A DNA stretch of 25,828 bases from Basidiobolus meristosporus CBS 931.73 (GCA_002104905.1 MCFE01000923.1:1-25828), one strand, 5' to 3'. Shown: positions 9,608 through 19,813, counted from the stretch's first letter. Notes: generated by a model from the sequence alone, not told the origin. Program-made: numbers and translations.

Positions 9608-9611
9608 TTCT

Positions 9612-9740
9612 TGTTGTAAAAGCTCATATTTCCCCCTAAATATTCACCTAACTTAGTCACTTAGATCATTACCTTCATATCCTAGAGAATACTGACCAAA
9701 TTCCTTGTTGGGATTTACTAAGAATATTTTCACCAAGTAC
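9612..9740 (+). repeat. Partial copia LTR (first about 129 bp)
   Basis: Starts TTGTAAAAGC after TG and matches the left part of the copia LTR up to TTTTCACCAAGTAC. A complete LTR begins at the next base. A deletion, nested insertion or template switch could explain the abutting pair. Confidence 0.75.
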
Positions 9741-10088
9741 TGTTGTAAAGTTTGTATTTCCACCTAAATATTCACCTAACTTTGTCACTTAGATCATTAC
9801 CTTCAAATCCTAGAGCATACTGACCAAATTCCTTGTTGGGATTTACTTAGAATATCTTCACCAAAATACCAGGTACCCAGATCATGAAAATTTGATAAGT
9901 TGTCCAAACAGCCTCAAACTTTGCACATATGTTCTTGCAACCTTCCTTGACCTATTCTACGTGTTTGTTATGCCAAGACCATGTAAAAGTATAAATACTA
10001 CTTTTACATTCAATAAATCATTAAGTGAAAACCACACAATCTACTTGTCCTCCCAATCACTTCCAATACCTCCAAGACTCTTACAACA
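9741..10088 (+). repeat. Ty1/copia LTR, copy 2 (348 bp)
   Basis: Full-length LTR from TGTTGTAAAG to TTACAACA, followed directly by the primer site GGTTATGAGCCC, which here matches the tRNA-iMet complement perfectly. The TATA-type box GTATAAATAC is retained. Confidence 0.85.
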
Positions 10089-10092
10089 GGTT

Positions 10093-10538
10093 ATGAGCCC
10101 TGAGCTGTCACTCTCTGCAATGTCTACTACTGCTATTACTGGAGTTTTTCCCTCTGCTGAAAAGTTGGATTGATCTAACTACCAAGTGTGCAAAGTGAAA
10201 ATGAAGACACAGCTATAAGAAAGAGACCTATGTGATGCTGTAATAGGACAAGAATGCTCTCCTAAAATTGCCAGAGAGGGAGCCTTAAAGTAGCAGAAGA
10301 AACAACAAAGTGCTTTTGACTGCATTGGCCTTACTATTGAGATAAATTGCATATTCCATGCTCCACAGATATCAGCAAGTATTGCCTTGAGGATATTAGA
10401 AGACACCTACCAGTCATGTTAAGTGGCTAAGAAAATGTATCTTAAACAAAAATTGGTGACTGCAAAGATGCTTCCAGCAGAAGAAATGAAGAGTTTTATC
10501 AACTAAATTACCTTTTTGGTTGATCAGATGGAAGTTGT
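10093..10538 (+). pseudogene. gag: Decayed copia gag, copy 2
   Basis: Begins with ATG inside the primer site and reads MSPELSLSAMSTTAITG..., aligning with copy 1. It has many substitutions, stop codons (for example TGA in place of GGA at the conserved LDGSNYQ) and small indels, so it is clearly older than copies 1 and 3. It is cut at about 10538 by the next partial LTR. Confidence 0.75.
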
Positions 10539-10729
10539 AGTTGTCCAAACAGCCTCAAACTTTGCACACATGTTCTTGGGACCTTCCTTAATCTATTCTA
10601 CGTGTTTGTTATGCCAAGACCATGTAAAAGTATAAATACTACTTTTACATTCAATAAATCATTAAGTGAAAACCACATAATCTACTTGTCCTCCCAATCA
10701 CTTCCAATATCTCCAAGACTCTTACAGCA
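10539..10729 (+). repeat. Partial copia LTR (right part), copy 3
   Basis: Matches the LTR from GTTGTCCAAACAGCC to TTACAGCA, so its left about 155 bp are missing. The TATA-type box and the primer site at 10730-10741 are retained. Confidence 0.8.
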
Positions 10730-10733
10730 GGCT

Positions 10734-11173
10734 ATGAGCCCCAAGCTGTCACTCTCTGCAATTTCTACTACTGCTATTACTGGAATTTTTCCCTCTGCTG
10801 AAAAGTTGGATGGCTCTAACTACCAAGTGTGGAAGGTGAAGATGAAGATACTGCTACAAGAAAGAGGCCTTTGGGATATTGTCATGAGAGAAGAATGCCC
10901 TACTAAAAACATGGGAGAGGAAGCCTCAAAGTACCAGAAGAAAGAACAAAGTGCCTTTAACTGCATTTGCCTTAATGTCAAGGACAAATTGCTAATTCAA
11001 TGCTCAAGAGCAAAAACGGCAAAGAATGCCTGGAAAGCATTAGAAGACACCTACCAGTCATGTTCAGCTGCCAAGAAAATGTATCTGAGATGAAAATTCT
11101 TTACTACAAAGATGCTGCCAGGAGAAGAAATGAAAAATCTAATTAACAGAATTACATTACTGGTAGATGAAAT
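10734..11173 (+). pseudogene. gag: Copia gag fragment, copy 3
   Basis: Reads MSPKLSLSAISTTAITG... and stays open for about 119 codons, including Gln (CAA) where copy 1 has TAA. A TGA at about 11091 ends it where copy 1 has Gln. The match continues to the VDEM region and stops at 11173 against an inverted LTR piece. It is the best-preserved Gag N-terminus in the window. Confidence 0.8.
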
Positions 11174-11211
11174 GGGTGAATATTTAGGTGGAAATACAAA
11201 TTTTTACAATA
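11174..11211 (-). repeat. Inverted 38-bp tip of a copia LTR
   Basis: The reverse complement of the first 38 bp of the copia LTR (TATTGTAAAAATTTG...CACC) abuts the gag fragment of copy 3 in the opposite orientation. It marks a rearrangement joint rather than a normal element end. Confidence 0.7.
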
Positions 11212-11537
11212 GTTGGTTCCAAGATATTCCTAGACAATATGCTCAAAATCAATATTACCATCAATAGCTTGCTCTTTGATCACTAAACCACTAGCCCAAT
11301 ATGCGGTGGCCTTGGTTTTGTCTAGCTGTTGAGTAATGAAACCAGAGTACAGCCACAAGAGAGGCAAAAGTGAAATGTGATGAAGTAAGTGTATATGAAA
11401 GTAATATAAATCTACAGGACACAAGAGAACCACTAGTAGTTAAACAGCACTCACTGACACTCCACCAAGTAGAGCACCAACACAGACAATAAACAAGCCA
11501 TGAGGGGAAAGCTTAATGACCACTACTTGGGGATTAA
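11212..11537. other. Unassigned sequence with a short minus-strand ORF
   Basis: A 67-codon minus-strand frame (11230-11433) contains DKTKATAYWASGLVIKEQ, which looks protein-like but matches no family I can name. A T-rich AG just before its conserved-looking part could be a splice acceptor. Nothing else is supported. Confidence 0.25.
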
Positions 11538-11957
11538 GACCAACAAGAAAGCTGCCTCTACCATAGCAGTCCTTGCACTCCAAAGGAAGACCAAGAGTCT
11601 ACTATAGACAGATTGCGGCAAGAAGAGAAGTACAATTATCAGTTCTGGTAGTGGTACCTTTGCAAGTCCGGGATTCCTGGAACAACTTGGAAAAAATTGG
11701 CAGATGACTCAGTTGTCCTGAGGAGATAACAAACCAATGCAATTGAGCAGTCCCAATACAAACTTCAGCTTAGTTCTTCTTTACCTCACTATCAAGTACT
11801 ACAAGTGGCTTATTTGGATTATAAGCGTTTGAAGGAGAATCAGGCAGAGACTGATAAATTAAGTGATAGTCAATTGCATCACTTCTTAGATCAGGTAGAG
11901 AAACAGTTGCACAGCCAAGAGACAGAACAAGAATTGATGATTACAGAAACCAAATAA
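11538..11957 (+). pseudogene. Decayed ORF with Gln/Glu-rich helical C-terminus
   Basis: One frame of 140 codons runs from 11538 to TAA 11957. It is broken only by TAG at 11649 (next to Trp codons) and TAA at 11727. The C-terminal 60 residues (YKRLKENQAETDKLSDSQ and following) are polar, with coiled-coil character. AATAAA at 11988-11993 follows, fitting a real 3' end. No family is recognised. The ORF at 12190-12974 follows on the same strand with its own poly(A) signal, suggesting two genes of one element or a subtelomeric pair. Confidence 0.35.
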
Positions 11958-12189
11958 TTTTGCCAATGTAGTTTTGCATTTTAATTAAATAAAAGGGTGT
12001 CAATAAGAACAGAATAAAGTTAACTTATGTGTACATCAAATGATTCAAATACTGGCTAGATGGATGTTACATAGGAGCAAGAAGCTCAGTAACCTCAAAG
12101 GAAAGATATGATGAATGGGCCACCAACATCATCCAAATGAGTATAAAAGTGGAGAAAGTAGACATAATCCTTCATAAAAAACAAGAAGC

Positions 12190-12974
12190 ATGGAAGCAGG
12201 CAGTAGCCAGGTAGATGCCAGGAGTGAAGGTAGAGTACAAAGAGAGCAAGGAAGGGGACAAGGACATGGAAGTGGATGTGAAACTGGGTGTGGAAGAGGA
12301 AGAGGGCAAGGAAGTGGCCAAATCCAAGAGGAGCGTGAAGGAGGTGTTGCAGCAAATGTGAATAATGCTGAGCAAGTTGCTGTAGTCACTACCAGGTGGC
12401 CAGTCAACCAAGTTTCCCAAGCATTGTCAGAGGTTTGACAAGAGCTTCCAGAATATAAGACAACATTGCACCATGAGATATTGCAACATATGTGCCAGGA
12501 GATTAAACAGAGGAGGGGTGACATTGTAAACCTAAATTGGAATATTGCTGGACTTCAAGCCCAGATTGATTTCAGTTTCCACCATTCTACTGAGGCATTA
12601 GTGCCACAAATGGTAAAATATTTTGCCCACATCAGGGCAAGCAGTGAGCAGGGTGCATCTTCAGACCCATGTGTACTTGCAAGCAACAGTATTGGAGGGG
12701 ATACTACTTCCTCCCTGTAACCTACCACAAGCCAAGAGACAAGAGCAGAATCCTCCACAACAATGAGAATGGCCCCACGCAGGTTGATATGGAGGTGTGC
12801 AAAGAAGACATGGAGAAGCAGAGTGGGGATACTATAGGCCAACCAGAAGCTGTAATGGAGGTGGAGAGACCAAGCCATATTGTCATCTTAAAAATACCAC
12901 AGGTTAATTCATTGCTATCACTTCCCCCATCATCACTATCTGTGTCCCCATCACCACCACCACCCTCTGGCTAA
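12190..12974 (+). pseudogene. Decayed ORF: Arg/Gly-rich N-terminus, Ser/Pro-rich C-terminus
   Basis: The frame begins at ATG 12190 and has a Gly/Arg/Gln repeat-like region (RGQGHGSGCETGCGRGRGQ). A TGA at 12436 interrupts it, then the same frame continues to 12720 with helical sequence (HHEILQHMCQEIKQRRGDI). Coding character then shifts frame near 12700 and runs to a Ser/Pro-rich end at 12974. AATAAA follows at 12983-12988. An RG-rich N-terminus suggests nucleic-acid binding, as in some Gag-like or transposon accessory proteins, but no family is recognised. Confidence 0.4.
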
Positions 12975-13229
12975 CTTGAGTAAATAAAGAATTTCCACCA
13001 TCCCAAACCAATGAATTGGCAAGTAATAAGTTGAACTGATAGGATTAACAATTTACAGACTAATATATGTAAAGTATGTAGTACTTAAGAGCTTTCAAGT
13101 TGTGGTGTATTATCAAGTATTTGCTGTCACATAAATCACGCAGCAGTTGTTGTATCCCTATCCCAATGGCATTAGAAGCCAGCAGTTACAAGCAGCATTG
13201 GAAAAATTTTGGCATTTACCTGGCAATGG
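12975..13229. other. Short spacer left of the gypsy 3' LTR
   Basis: Contains the poly(A) signal of the preceding ORF and nothing else that can be supported. Short ORFs starting here run into the LTR and are not considered real. Confidence 0.4.
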
Positions 13230-14310
13230 TGTGGTGGTGTACAAGTCCAAAGGGAAAAAATGCAGCCAACACTTTTCAAGTGTGAATGTGTGTGGGGTGT
13301 TCACTGGGTGCAATAACCTCTGGCAAAACTTGCTAGGAATACTGGGTCTTCTGTCTAATCAAATGTGATGGGGGATAAAGCCTCAAGCTTGTCAAGGGAA
13401 AACTATTGAACTACAATCCCCAACTTAGTTGGCGTCTTAACATAAGTTTATAATGGCTTTGACGTCCTTTGAGATGACAATGTACTAAAGCTTCCAAAGT
13501 CAAAACAACTATAAACTCCACCAACAGAGACTTGATAAGAATGCAGCTTTGACCAATAGTTACAAAAACTGAAAAGTATCTTTGCCTGTAGAAGAACAAA
13601 CTTGGGAAAACAATCAAATATAATAAAATATACCTACTGTGAGTATTCCTCACAAGTAGTGCCTCCAAGGTCAGTTGGCTGTCAGCATGGTTTCCTGGGA
13701 GTATTGTCAGGTCTGAGTCAGAAAATAGTGGTAATAGGTAGCGGTGATCTCACTGATCAATAAGTTGGAATATTGGAAGAAGGATGATTTATTTTAAGGG
13801 ATAGCCTCCCTTATATACTTTTTTGCTGCTCAAATTCTTGCTAGAAAATACTTTCCGGAAGTTTCCAGAAGGTAGTAGACAGCCAATCATATCATTGTGT
13901 ACTAAAAATAGCGCAAATTCTTGGCAGATTGTTCTATGAGACATAGTAGCACCTAGCCAATCAGGTAGTGGTAATATGAAACCCCAGTATCATGTGGTTG
14001 CCTCTTATGGTAGTAGGATAGGAGGGTTATGAAACCAAGATGGTCACATGAAATGGGCACTGTTGGGAGTACTTGCCTTATATGGTAACTATCTTATCTT
14101 GGCATCTTGGAAAGGAATAGGAATAGCTTGTGCAATGGGTTAATAGTGACAAATAGTTTGTCAGGTTGCATAGTAATAATCACATAGACAGAATAGAAAA
14201 TATTGCAATTTGGGATGATACTAATATAGGGGGGGGGTAATCCTTTTTAGGGAAGTGAACGTATGAAAATGAGTACATCTGCCTGTGGGTGTCACTGTGA
14301 CCTCACTACA
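13230..14310 (-). repeat. Gypsy 3' LTR (1,081 bp)
   Basis: On the minus strand it starts TGTAGTGAGG just after the polypurine tract and ends TACACCACCACA. The end matches the 14-bp remnant at 19344-19357 and the end of the solo LTR at 8558. A TATA-type box (GTATATAAGG on the minus strand, about 13806-13818) would drive the element's RNA. The long part after the promoter is R-U5. Confidence 0.82.
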
Positions 14311-14324
14311 TCCACCCCCCTCTC
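14311..14324 (-). other. Gypsy polypurine tract
   Basis: On the minus strand GAGAGGGGGGTGGA immediately precedes the 3' LTR start TGTAGTG. This is the expected place and composition for the plus-strand DNA primer. Confidence 0.75.
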
Positions 14325-14349
14325 AGCTTTAAACTCAGGTCAAAGCAAA

Positions 14350-15645
14350 CTAAATGTGATGTGCAAAATTCCGGTGCTTGAATAGCTTAAGTCTGTTTCC
14401 TGCCACAGGTGCTCTTAGCGGTGTTTCATCAAGTTCAGACAAGTAGTAGCTTCCATTTCCAATCACCTTAGAGAAAATAAATGGGCCAGACCACTTATTG
14501 TCAAATTTGCGACTCCACTGCTTATCTGAAGTGGAATCATAGAGCAGTATTGGATCTCCTTGCAGCAATGGCTTTGGTCTAAGGCTATGTGACTTGTCAA
14601 ATGGTTCCTTGTTCTGAAGTCTTGTCTCTTTAAGTTTAGCAGCTGCTTGGGTAATATCAAGTTCATGGTGATCAAGCTGCTTGAAGCGTGTAGTCAGTAG
14701 TTCTTCTGTACTCATTGTAGTTCTCCACTCTAGCATGTTCCAGGATGTTGAGTCAAGCTCTATGGGAAGAACGCAATTGTGTCCATAAAGCAATTTGAGT
14801 GGAGATAGGCCTGTACTGCGTTTTGTAGTGATTCTATCTGCCCAGAGTGCTAGATGAAGTTGTCTAGGCCACTGTAGTGTCATGTTGTTGCAGCTCTTGA
14901 CCAGGGAGCTAACCAACGGGCCAGGGCCCCTTTCAACCATTCCATTGGCCTGTGGGTGATAAGCGGTGGTGAAAGCAATATGAATCTTGTATTGTGAGCA
15001 GAGTTCCTGGATCAAATTTGAAGTCATTTCTCCTTGGTCAGCAACAAACTGGCTGATGCAGCCAAATCTGCACATTATATCTTCAAGAATAAATCTCTAT
15101 ATTGTGTGGCTTTTGTTATTGGATAGAGCTCAAGCTTCTACCCACCCACTCAGATCATCTCTGGCAACAACTAGGTACTTCTTGTTTCCAGCAGCTGGCA
15201 TGTGGACCAGGTCAATTCCAACCTTCTACCATAGGCAAGGTGTGTAGGTTGGATGGAGCAGCTCCTTATATCTCTTGGTTGACCTTCTTTGGCAAATGTC
15301 ACAAGATTCAACAAAGTGTTGGACATCATGATACATATGCTCCCAGTAATACCTACTGGAAACAACATTGTAAGTGGCATCTCTGCCTCTATGACCACCA
15401 GGTCTTCCTTCATGAAGGCTTGACATAATAGTCAGTTGTTCCTGGGGCTCAACTATATCTCTCCTTGGTGTCTGTCCAGGCTTTACTTGTTTGAAGAGGA
15501 GGCCATCCTTTATGTAGAAATGATGGGCCTTCTTCCTGAGCTTTCTGAAATCATGTGGGCTCATTCCTGGCGGCTTCTCTAAGGTTCTCAGATAGTCTTG
15601 AATGGTGTTCCACGTAGAGTTGCTGGGCTTCTTCACATGTAGTTG
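14350..15645 (-). pseudogene. pol: Gypsy integrase region
   Basis: The segment starts with the HHCC zinc-binding domain (LHEGRPGGHRG ... CDICQRRS) in 15636-15226. The catalytic core follows: first Asp in VGIDLVHMP, second Asp in FVADQGEMTSN, and Glu in HPQANGMVERG, the last two about 35 residues apart as in DDE integrases. A GPY/F-like module (WSGPFIFSKVIGNGSYYL) lies near the end, and TAG at 14350 ends the frame. In-frame stops lie at 15646 (TGA), 15226 (TAG), 15130 (TGA) and 15097 (TAG). There are no frameshifts. No chromodomain is seen. Confidence 0.9.
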
Positions 15646-16365
15646 TCAAATTTCTGCATCAATTATGTCATCAAAGTCAGGGTCCATATCTTCAGACAAC
15701 TCTAGTCCCTTCCTGGAGAGTGCATTGGCCACAACATTTGTCTTGCCAGGGATATGTCTGACCTCAAAGTCAAACATTTTCAGCCATGCCATCCACCAAT
15801 TTGTGGCATCATCAGGTAGATCAGGCTTGTTGATCATTCCTATAAGTGACTTAGCATCTGTCTCCAGGATAAAATGTGTCATGTAGAGTTGTGACTTCAG
15901 CTTTCTCAGCATCTTCATAACTCCTAGTAGCTCTCTCTTAATCTGTGAATATCTTTGTTCTCTAGGAGAGAAGAGGCAGCTCTCATATCTGCAGGCATAG
16001 CGGTTGCCATCTTCATCATCTTGGCCAAGTAGTGCTCCAGCTCCTATAGGGCTTGCATCCACTGTCAAGATAGGTGGGCATTCAGTGTTCTGATAGTCAA
16101 GAGATCTCAGAGCTGGTGGAGATACTAAGGCCACTTTTAGTAATTGCATGGCTTCTTCTTGCTCTTCTCCCCAGTGAATTGGGGCATTTTTTCTCTGTAG
16201 TCAGTAGATTGGTTCTGCTATCTCAGAATATCTTGGGATCCAGATCCTAAAGAACCCACAAGCTGCCACAAACCCACAAGCTTGTGTTAGATTTGTGGGG
16301 GTAGGCCAGTTGCATATTTTTTGTGTCTTGGAGTCACCAGGTGAACGGACAAAGGTGTTGCATCT
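15646..16365 (-). pseudogene. pol: Gypsy RNase H region
   Basis: Follows the RT in the same frame. It starts with the connection segment (CNWPTPTNLTQACGFVAACG) and continues with the RNase H fold: DASPIGAGALLGQ, ESCLFSPREQRYSQIKREL and ILETDAKSLIGM, ending with HIPGKTNVVANALSR typical of Ty3/gypsy elements. A TGA at 16201 interrupts it. The region ends at TGA 15646. Confidence 0.88.
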
Positions 16366-17463
16366 TTATCCTACAATGGATATCTCTGATACACCAAAGC
16401 TGCTTTTCTCTCCACTGATGGTGAGTCCAGCTTCTTCAATGGCTCCTAATATAGCATCATTGTCTGAAATATGGTCATAGACAAATTTTCTTACTCCAGG
16501 CATAACTTCACTTGTGTCCCGGAGTTTTGGTCCTTTGATGCCTATGTCATCAACAAAGACAGCAAGTTTCTCAGGTATATACTGGTAGAGCACATTTACC
16601 ATGCATATCTGGAACTGAGCCACAGAGTTTGTTGCTCCTTGGCTGAGTCTTGTCATTCTTAACAGTCCAAATGGTGTCTGGAGTGCAAACATATCTCTTG
16701 ATGTCTCATCTAGGGGGATCTGGTCATACCCTGAGTAGAAATCATATGTTGAGTAGATGGAGTGACCTCTAAAGCTCTCTGCAAAGTCATCAATATATGG
16801 AGCTATTGCAGCATCTCTAATAGTGACAGCATTGGTAGGTTGCATGTCTTGGATGAATTGGAGCTTCCCATTCTTCTTCTTGGTCACAAACCATCTGTTA
16901 GCGTAAGGTCCATGGCAAGGTTCTAGGATACCAGCTTCAATCTTCTTCTTAAGTAGGTCATTCACATCAGCTTGGAGTCCTCTTGGCAGTGGGTAAGGCT
17001 TAAATGACCAGGGTGTGTGGGGCACTGTATGAATCTTGATAGGGTTTTCAACCAATGTCTTTAAGAGTCCCATCTCCTTGTCATTATATGAGAAAACCTT
17101 ATCATGTCATTTCAGGGTTTCTTCAAATAATAAGATCTCCTCCAGTGTTAGGTTTCCATCACCAATGATAAGTTGCTTAAGTCTCTCAGGTGTAAGTTGT
17201 ATATCTTCTGGTGTTCCTTCTGATGGTCTGATGTAATCAGCAGGTTGAGATCCATCACTTAAAGGTGTAAGGGATGGTCTAATCTTCTGTTCTACTGTCT
17301 TGTATTTTGTGCAAACCATAGCTGTCTGCTCCTGTATACCTAATGAGCAGCTCCAACTGTTGGGGTGTATATTGTCAGGCTCCTCCTCTTCTTTTATAAC
17401 AAGATGTGTCTTCTGGCAAGCAGTATGTGTTCTCTTATTGTTGGGTGTTACCCCACAGAATGT
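16366..17463 (-). pseudogene. pol: Gypsy reverse transcriptase region
   Basis: After the Gag-PR stop (TAA 17464) the same frame continues through an acidic linker (about 17460-17110), a TGA at 17107, then the RT. RT motifs include the PYPLPRGLQADVNDLL start, WFVTKKKNGKLQFIQDMQPTN, motif A STYDFYSGYDQIPLDE and motif B LSQGATNSVAQFQ. The catalytic box is FVDD, where most Ty3 elements have YIDD or FLDD. TAA at 16366 ends the segment just after SFGVSEISIVG. Confidence 0.9.
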
Positions 17464-19203
17464 TTACTGTAGTCCTGGGTTTGATCCTTGTATAGTGTAC
17501 CACACTGACCCATCAGAATAGTTGGTAGTTGTAGCCTTAGTACTGGTCTCCCATGGTCTGCCTAACAGAAGGTCAAAGTTTGCCTTCTGGCAGATAAAGA
17601 GGGGATGCCAGACCTTGATTCCTTGTACCTCAATAGGGAACTTGTGCACTACACCATTGAGTGGGCTAGATCCTGAGTTTGGATCAGTCATGTTCCATCC
17701 AATATCTCTATCAACAGGCAGTAGCTCCTTGCTTCTAAGCGTGTTCCAGAAGTCTAGCGGCATAACACAAATCTCTGAACCACTGTCAATATGGCAGTCA
17801 ACAGGATCATCATAAATATACCCTTTCACCACAGCAGTTGCAACTGAGTAAAAAGTCTTATATTTGGTAGTGTTGTCATCCTTTTGGTGGTCTTCATGGT
17901 TTGTCTGGATTATATGGGTGTCTATATGTTCAACAGCTTGTCTTCTTGTTCTAAGCTGCTCATCAAAGGTCTTCCTAACAGACGGTGATACACTGATGAT
18001 TTCTCCAACCAACAAGGCAAGGTTCTGCTTGCGCAGCTTCTCAGTAATCAGTTGAGGGCTTGAGTAGCCTGCAATCTTTGAGGTAATCTGAAAGTGAGGC
18101 AATGGGTCTTGGGTGGGCAGTATTCCAGGCCTCTTGCCAATGATAACCTCAGGCTCTTCAAACCATGGTGTTCTAAGGATGGGCTTAACAGGTTCTTCAG
18201 GAAGGTGTCTCTTAGTAGCAAAGGCATCTACCTTATATTTTCTGTTGTCAGGGCTGCTTGGACCCACTGTATGAGTCTCAATAGGGGCATCAACAGTAAT
18301 CTTTCTAGTTGCTGAGTCAGACTTCTGGAAAAGGGCTCTCATTCCGCCTCTTCTGAAATTAGTGGGAATCCTTTTTCCTTCCCTGTCAGCTAGCATTCCA
18401 TCAGCATCAAACTGTACTGTTCCTTCTCTAAGTAGTTGACTAAGTTCTGAGCATTCTTGTCTGGCATGCTGGGTAGAGTCACACCAAATGCAGTGTCTGG
18501 GCAAAGGTCTTTGGCCCTCAGTAGCTACCTCAGCTGAGCCGTTAATCTTGAGGGCTAGCTTTTGTAGCTGTTCAGCAAGTTGGTCAATTCTGTCGGTAGT
18601 GTAGGTCTGATTGTCAGCAGCAGCACTCTTTAGCTCCTTGGTTGGCTGGTCTGGCAGATTAGATATCAGGAGTCTCATAAAGGTAGAAGTTTGCTTTGCC
18701 TCTAGGAGTACACGTTTCATCTCTGCAAAGCAAGGAATGCCAGACTTGTCATCCTTGGCTGCATCTAAGTCAACTTTCCTTGCCAATTCCTGGGGAAGCC
18801 CTTGTGCCAGGTAAAGTGTCATGGTAAACTCAGTTATAGCCTGGGACTCTAGGAGTGGCTTGGCCATATCTTCATACTGTTGAATGAACTCTTCAAGTGT
18901 TAGCTTGGAGAGTCCTGTCCTTCCAAAGTGCCTGAGGTCTTCAATTCCATAGTATATCTGGGGTCTACCATACTTGGTCTGTAGGTAGGTCTTCTTTAAG
19001 GTCCAGTTAGTCAGAATGTCTCCTTGTCTGAGAAGCTTAGTGGTAATATCATTGGTGCAGTAGTAGGGGAAGTCTTCAGCCATTTCTTGTTGAGATAGGC
19101 TGCACATCTTGCAGAGCTTCTCCCATTTGAATATGAAGCTTGCCATATTCTTTCCATCAGACTGTGGGGCTCCATGTGAGAGTGGTAACGGCATAGAGTT
19201 CAT
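17464..19203 (-). pseudogene. gag-pro: Gypsy Gag and aspartic protease (579 codons)
   Basis: ATG 19203 opens a 579-residue segment. Residues about 20-180 are capsid-like, predicted helical with EDLRHFGRTGLSKLTLEEF. A CCHC zinc knuckle CIWCDSTQHARQEC is at 238-251, and the retropepsin active site HIDSGSEICVMPL has its Asp near 473, followed by LLLGRPW. This part has no internal stop. It ends with CAG-TAA at 17464, after which the frame continues as pol, so the stop probably arose by mutation rather than being a programmed boundary. Confidence 0.9.
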
Positions 19204-19321
19204 TTTGGGTAGGTAGGTTGGTGCTATAGTCTTGATAATATTGGTAGTCTTGTTTCAATAAATGGGTAACAGCTCAAATCTTCAGGTAAGTCTTGTTGGG
19301 TCCTAGGGAGCTTGTATGAAC

Positions 19322-19340
19322 CCCCCACATTGGGTGCCAA
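19322..19340 (-). other. Gypsy primer-binding site
   Basis: On the minus strand TGGCACCCAATGTGGGG begins three to four bases after the 5' LTR end, complementary to a tRNA 3' end ending ...GGGUGCCA. The tRNA species cannot be named from this alone. Confidence 0.65.
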
Positions 19341-19343
19341 ATA

Positions 19344-19357
19344 TGTGGTGGTGTATA
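19344..19357 (-). repeat. 14-bp remnant of the gypsy 5' LTR
   Basis: TGTGGTGGTGTATA matches the first 14 bp of the 3' LTR (TGTGGTGGTGTACA at 13230) with one difference. After it the sequence changes to a G-run and LINE copy b, so more than 1 kb of LTR is missing. Confidence 0.75.
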
Positions 19358-19360
19358 GGT

Positions 19361-19630
19361 GGGGGGGAGACAGTCACCAACAGGTGAAATCTTTATTTCA
19401 GTAGAAACAAAGAAGCCAGCGCTTCTGTTGTAGCTTTGATACAAGAGTGTGTAGCTGAGGGGAATTTGTAGGTAAGTTGATAAGAAGTGATGATAGTAAT
19501 TCAGTGCTCAAGACACTGTTCAGTGGGAAGGGGGGTAGCAAGAGAGGCAAGAATGACTTGTGAACAACATTAATGAGGGGAATGTGATAAGGATTGATAT
19601 TCATCATAAAGGGAGTGTGCTGCTGCAGAT
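19361..19630 (-). mobile_element. LINE 3'-end fragment (copy b)
   Basis: About 270 bp matching the LINE 3' end: C-run, hairpin (19374-19387) and the last roughly 70 codons of ORF2. On the centromere side it is fused to the broken gypsy 5' LTR through TAGGTGGGGGGG. On the telomere side it is cut at CTGCAGAT and joined to copy c. The ORF2 frame remains open in this fragment. Confidence 0.88.
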
Positions 19631-19631
19631 A

Positions 19632-19813
19632 GGGGGGGAGACAGTCACCAACAGGTGAAATCTTTATTTCAGTTGAAACAAAGAAGCCAGTGCTACTGTT
19701 GTAGCTTTGATACAAGAGTGTGTAGCTGAGGGGAATTTGTAGGTAAGTTAATAAGAAGTGATGATAGTTCTTCAGTGCTCAAGACACTGTTCAGTGGGAA
19801 TGGGGGTAGCAAG
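19632..19813 (-). mobile_element. LINE 3'-end fragment (copy c)
   Basis: About 180 bp of LINE 3' end with hairpin at 19645-19658. It is joined to copy b by AGGGGGGG and cut on the distal side at GTAGCAAG, where GGTTAGGG and the next element follow. Confidence 0.88.

Larger units (their letters stand above)
13230..19357 (-). mobile_element. Ty3/gypsy LTR retrotransposon, 5' LTR truncated
   Basis: Order on the minus strand: remnant of the 5' LTR (19357-19344), primer site, one Gag-PR-RT-RH-INT frame (19203-14350), polypurine tract, 3' LTR (14310-13230). PR-RT-RH-INT order and a GPY/F-like C-terminus place it in Ty3/gypsy (Metaviridae). The 1,618-codon frame carries eight internal stops and no frameshift. 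The copy is dead but nearly full length. Confidence 0.92.

Noticed and set aside
14987-18814. Plus-strand ORFs across the gypsy element
   Set aside because: They are opposite-strand shadows of the Gag-Pol frame, which carries all recognisable domains.
14350-19203. Stop codon reassignment as an explanation for the in-frame stops
   Set aside because: All three stops (TAA, TAG, TGA) appear inside the element, and the host genes end in TAA with no internal stops, so mutation is the simpler reading.
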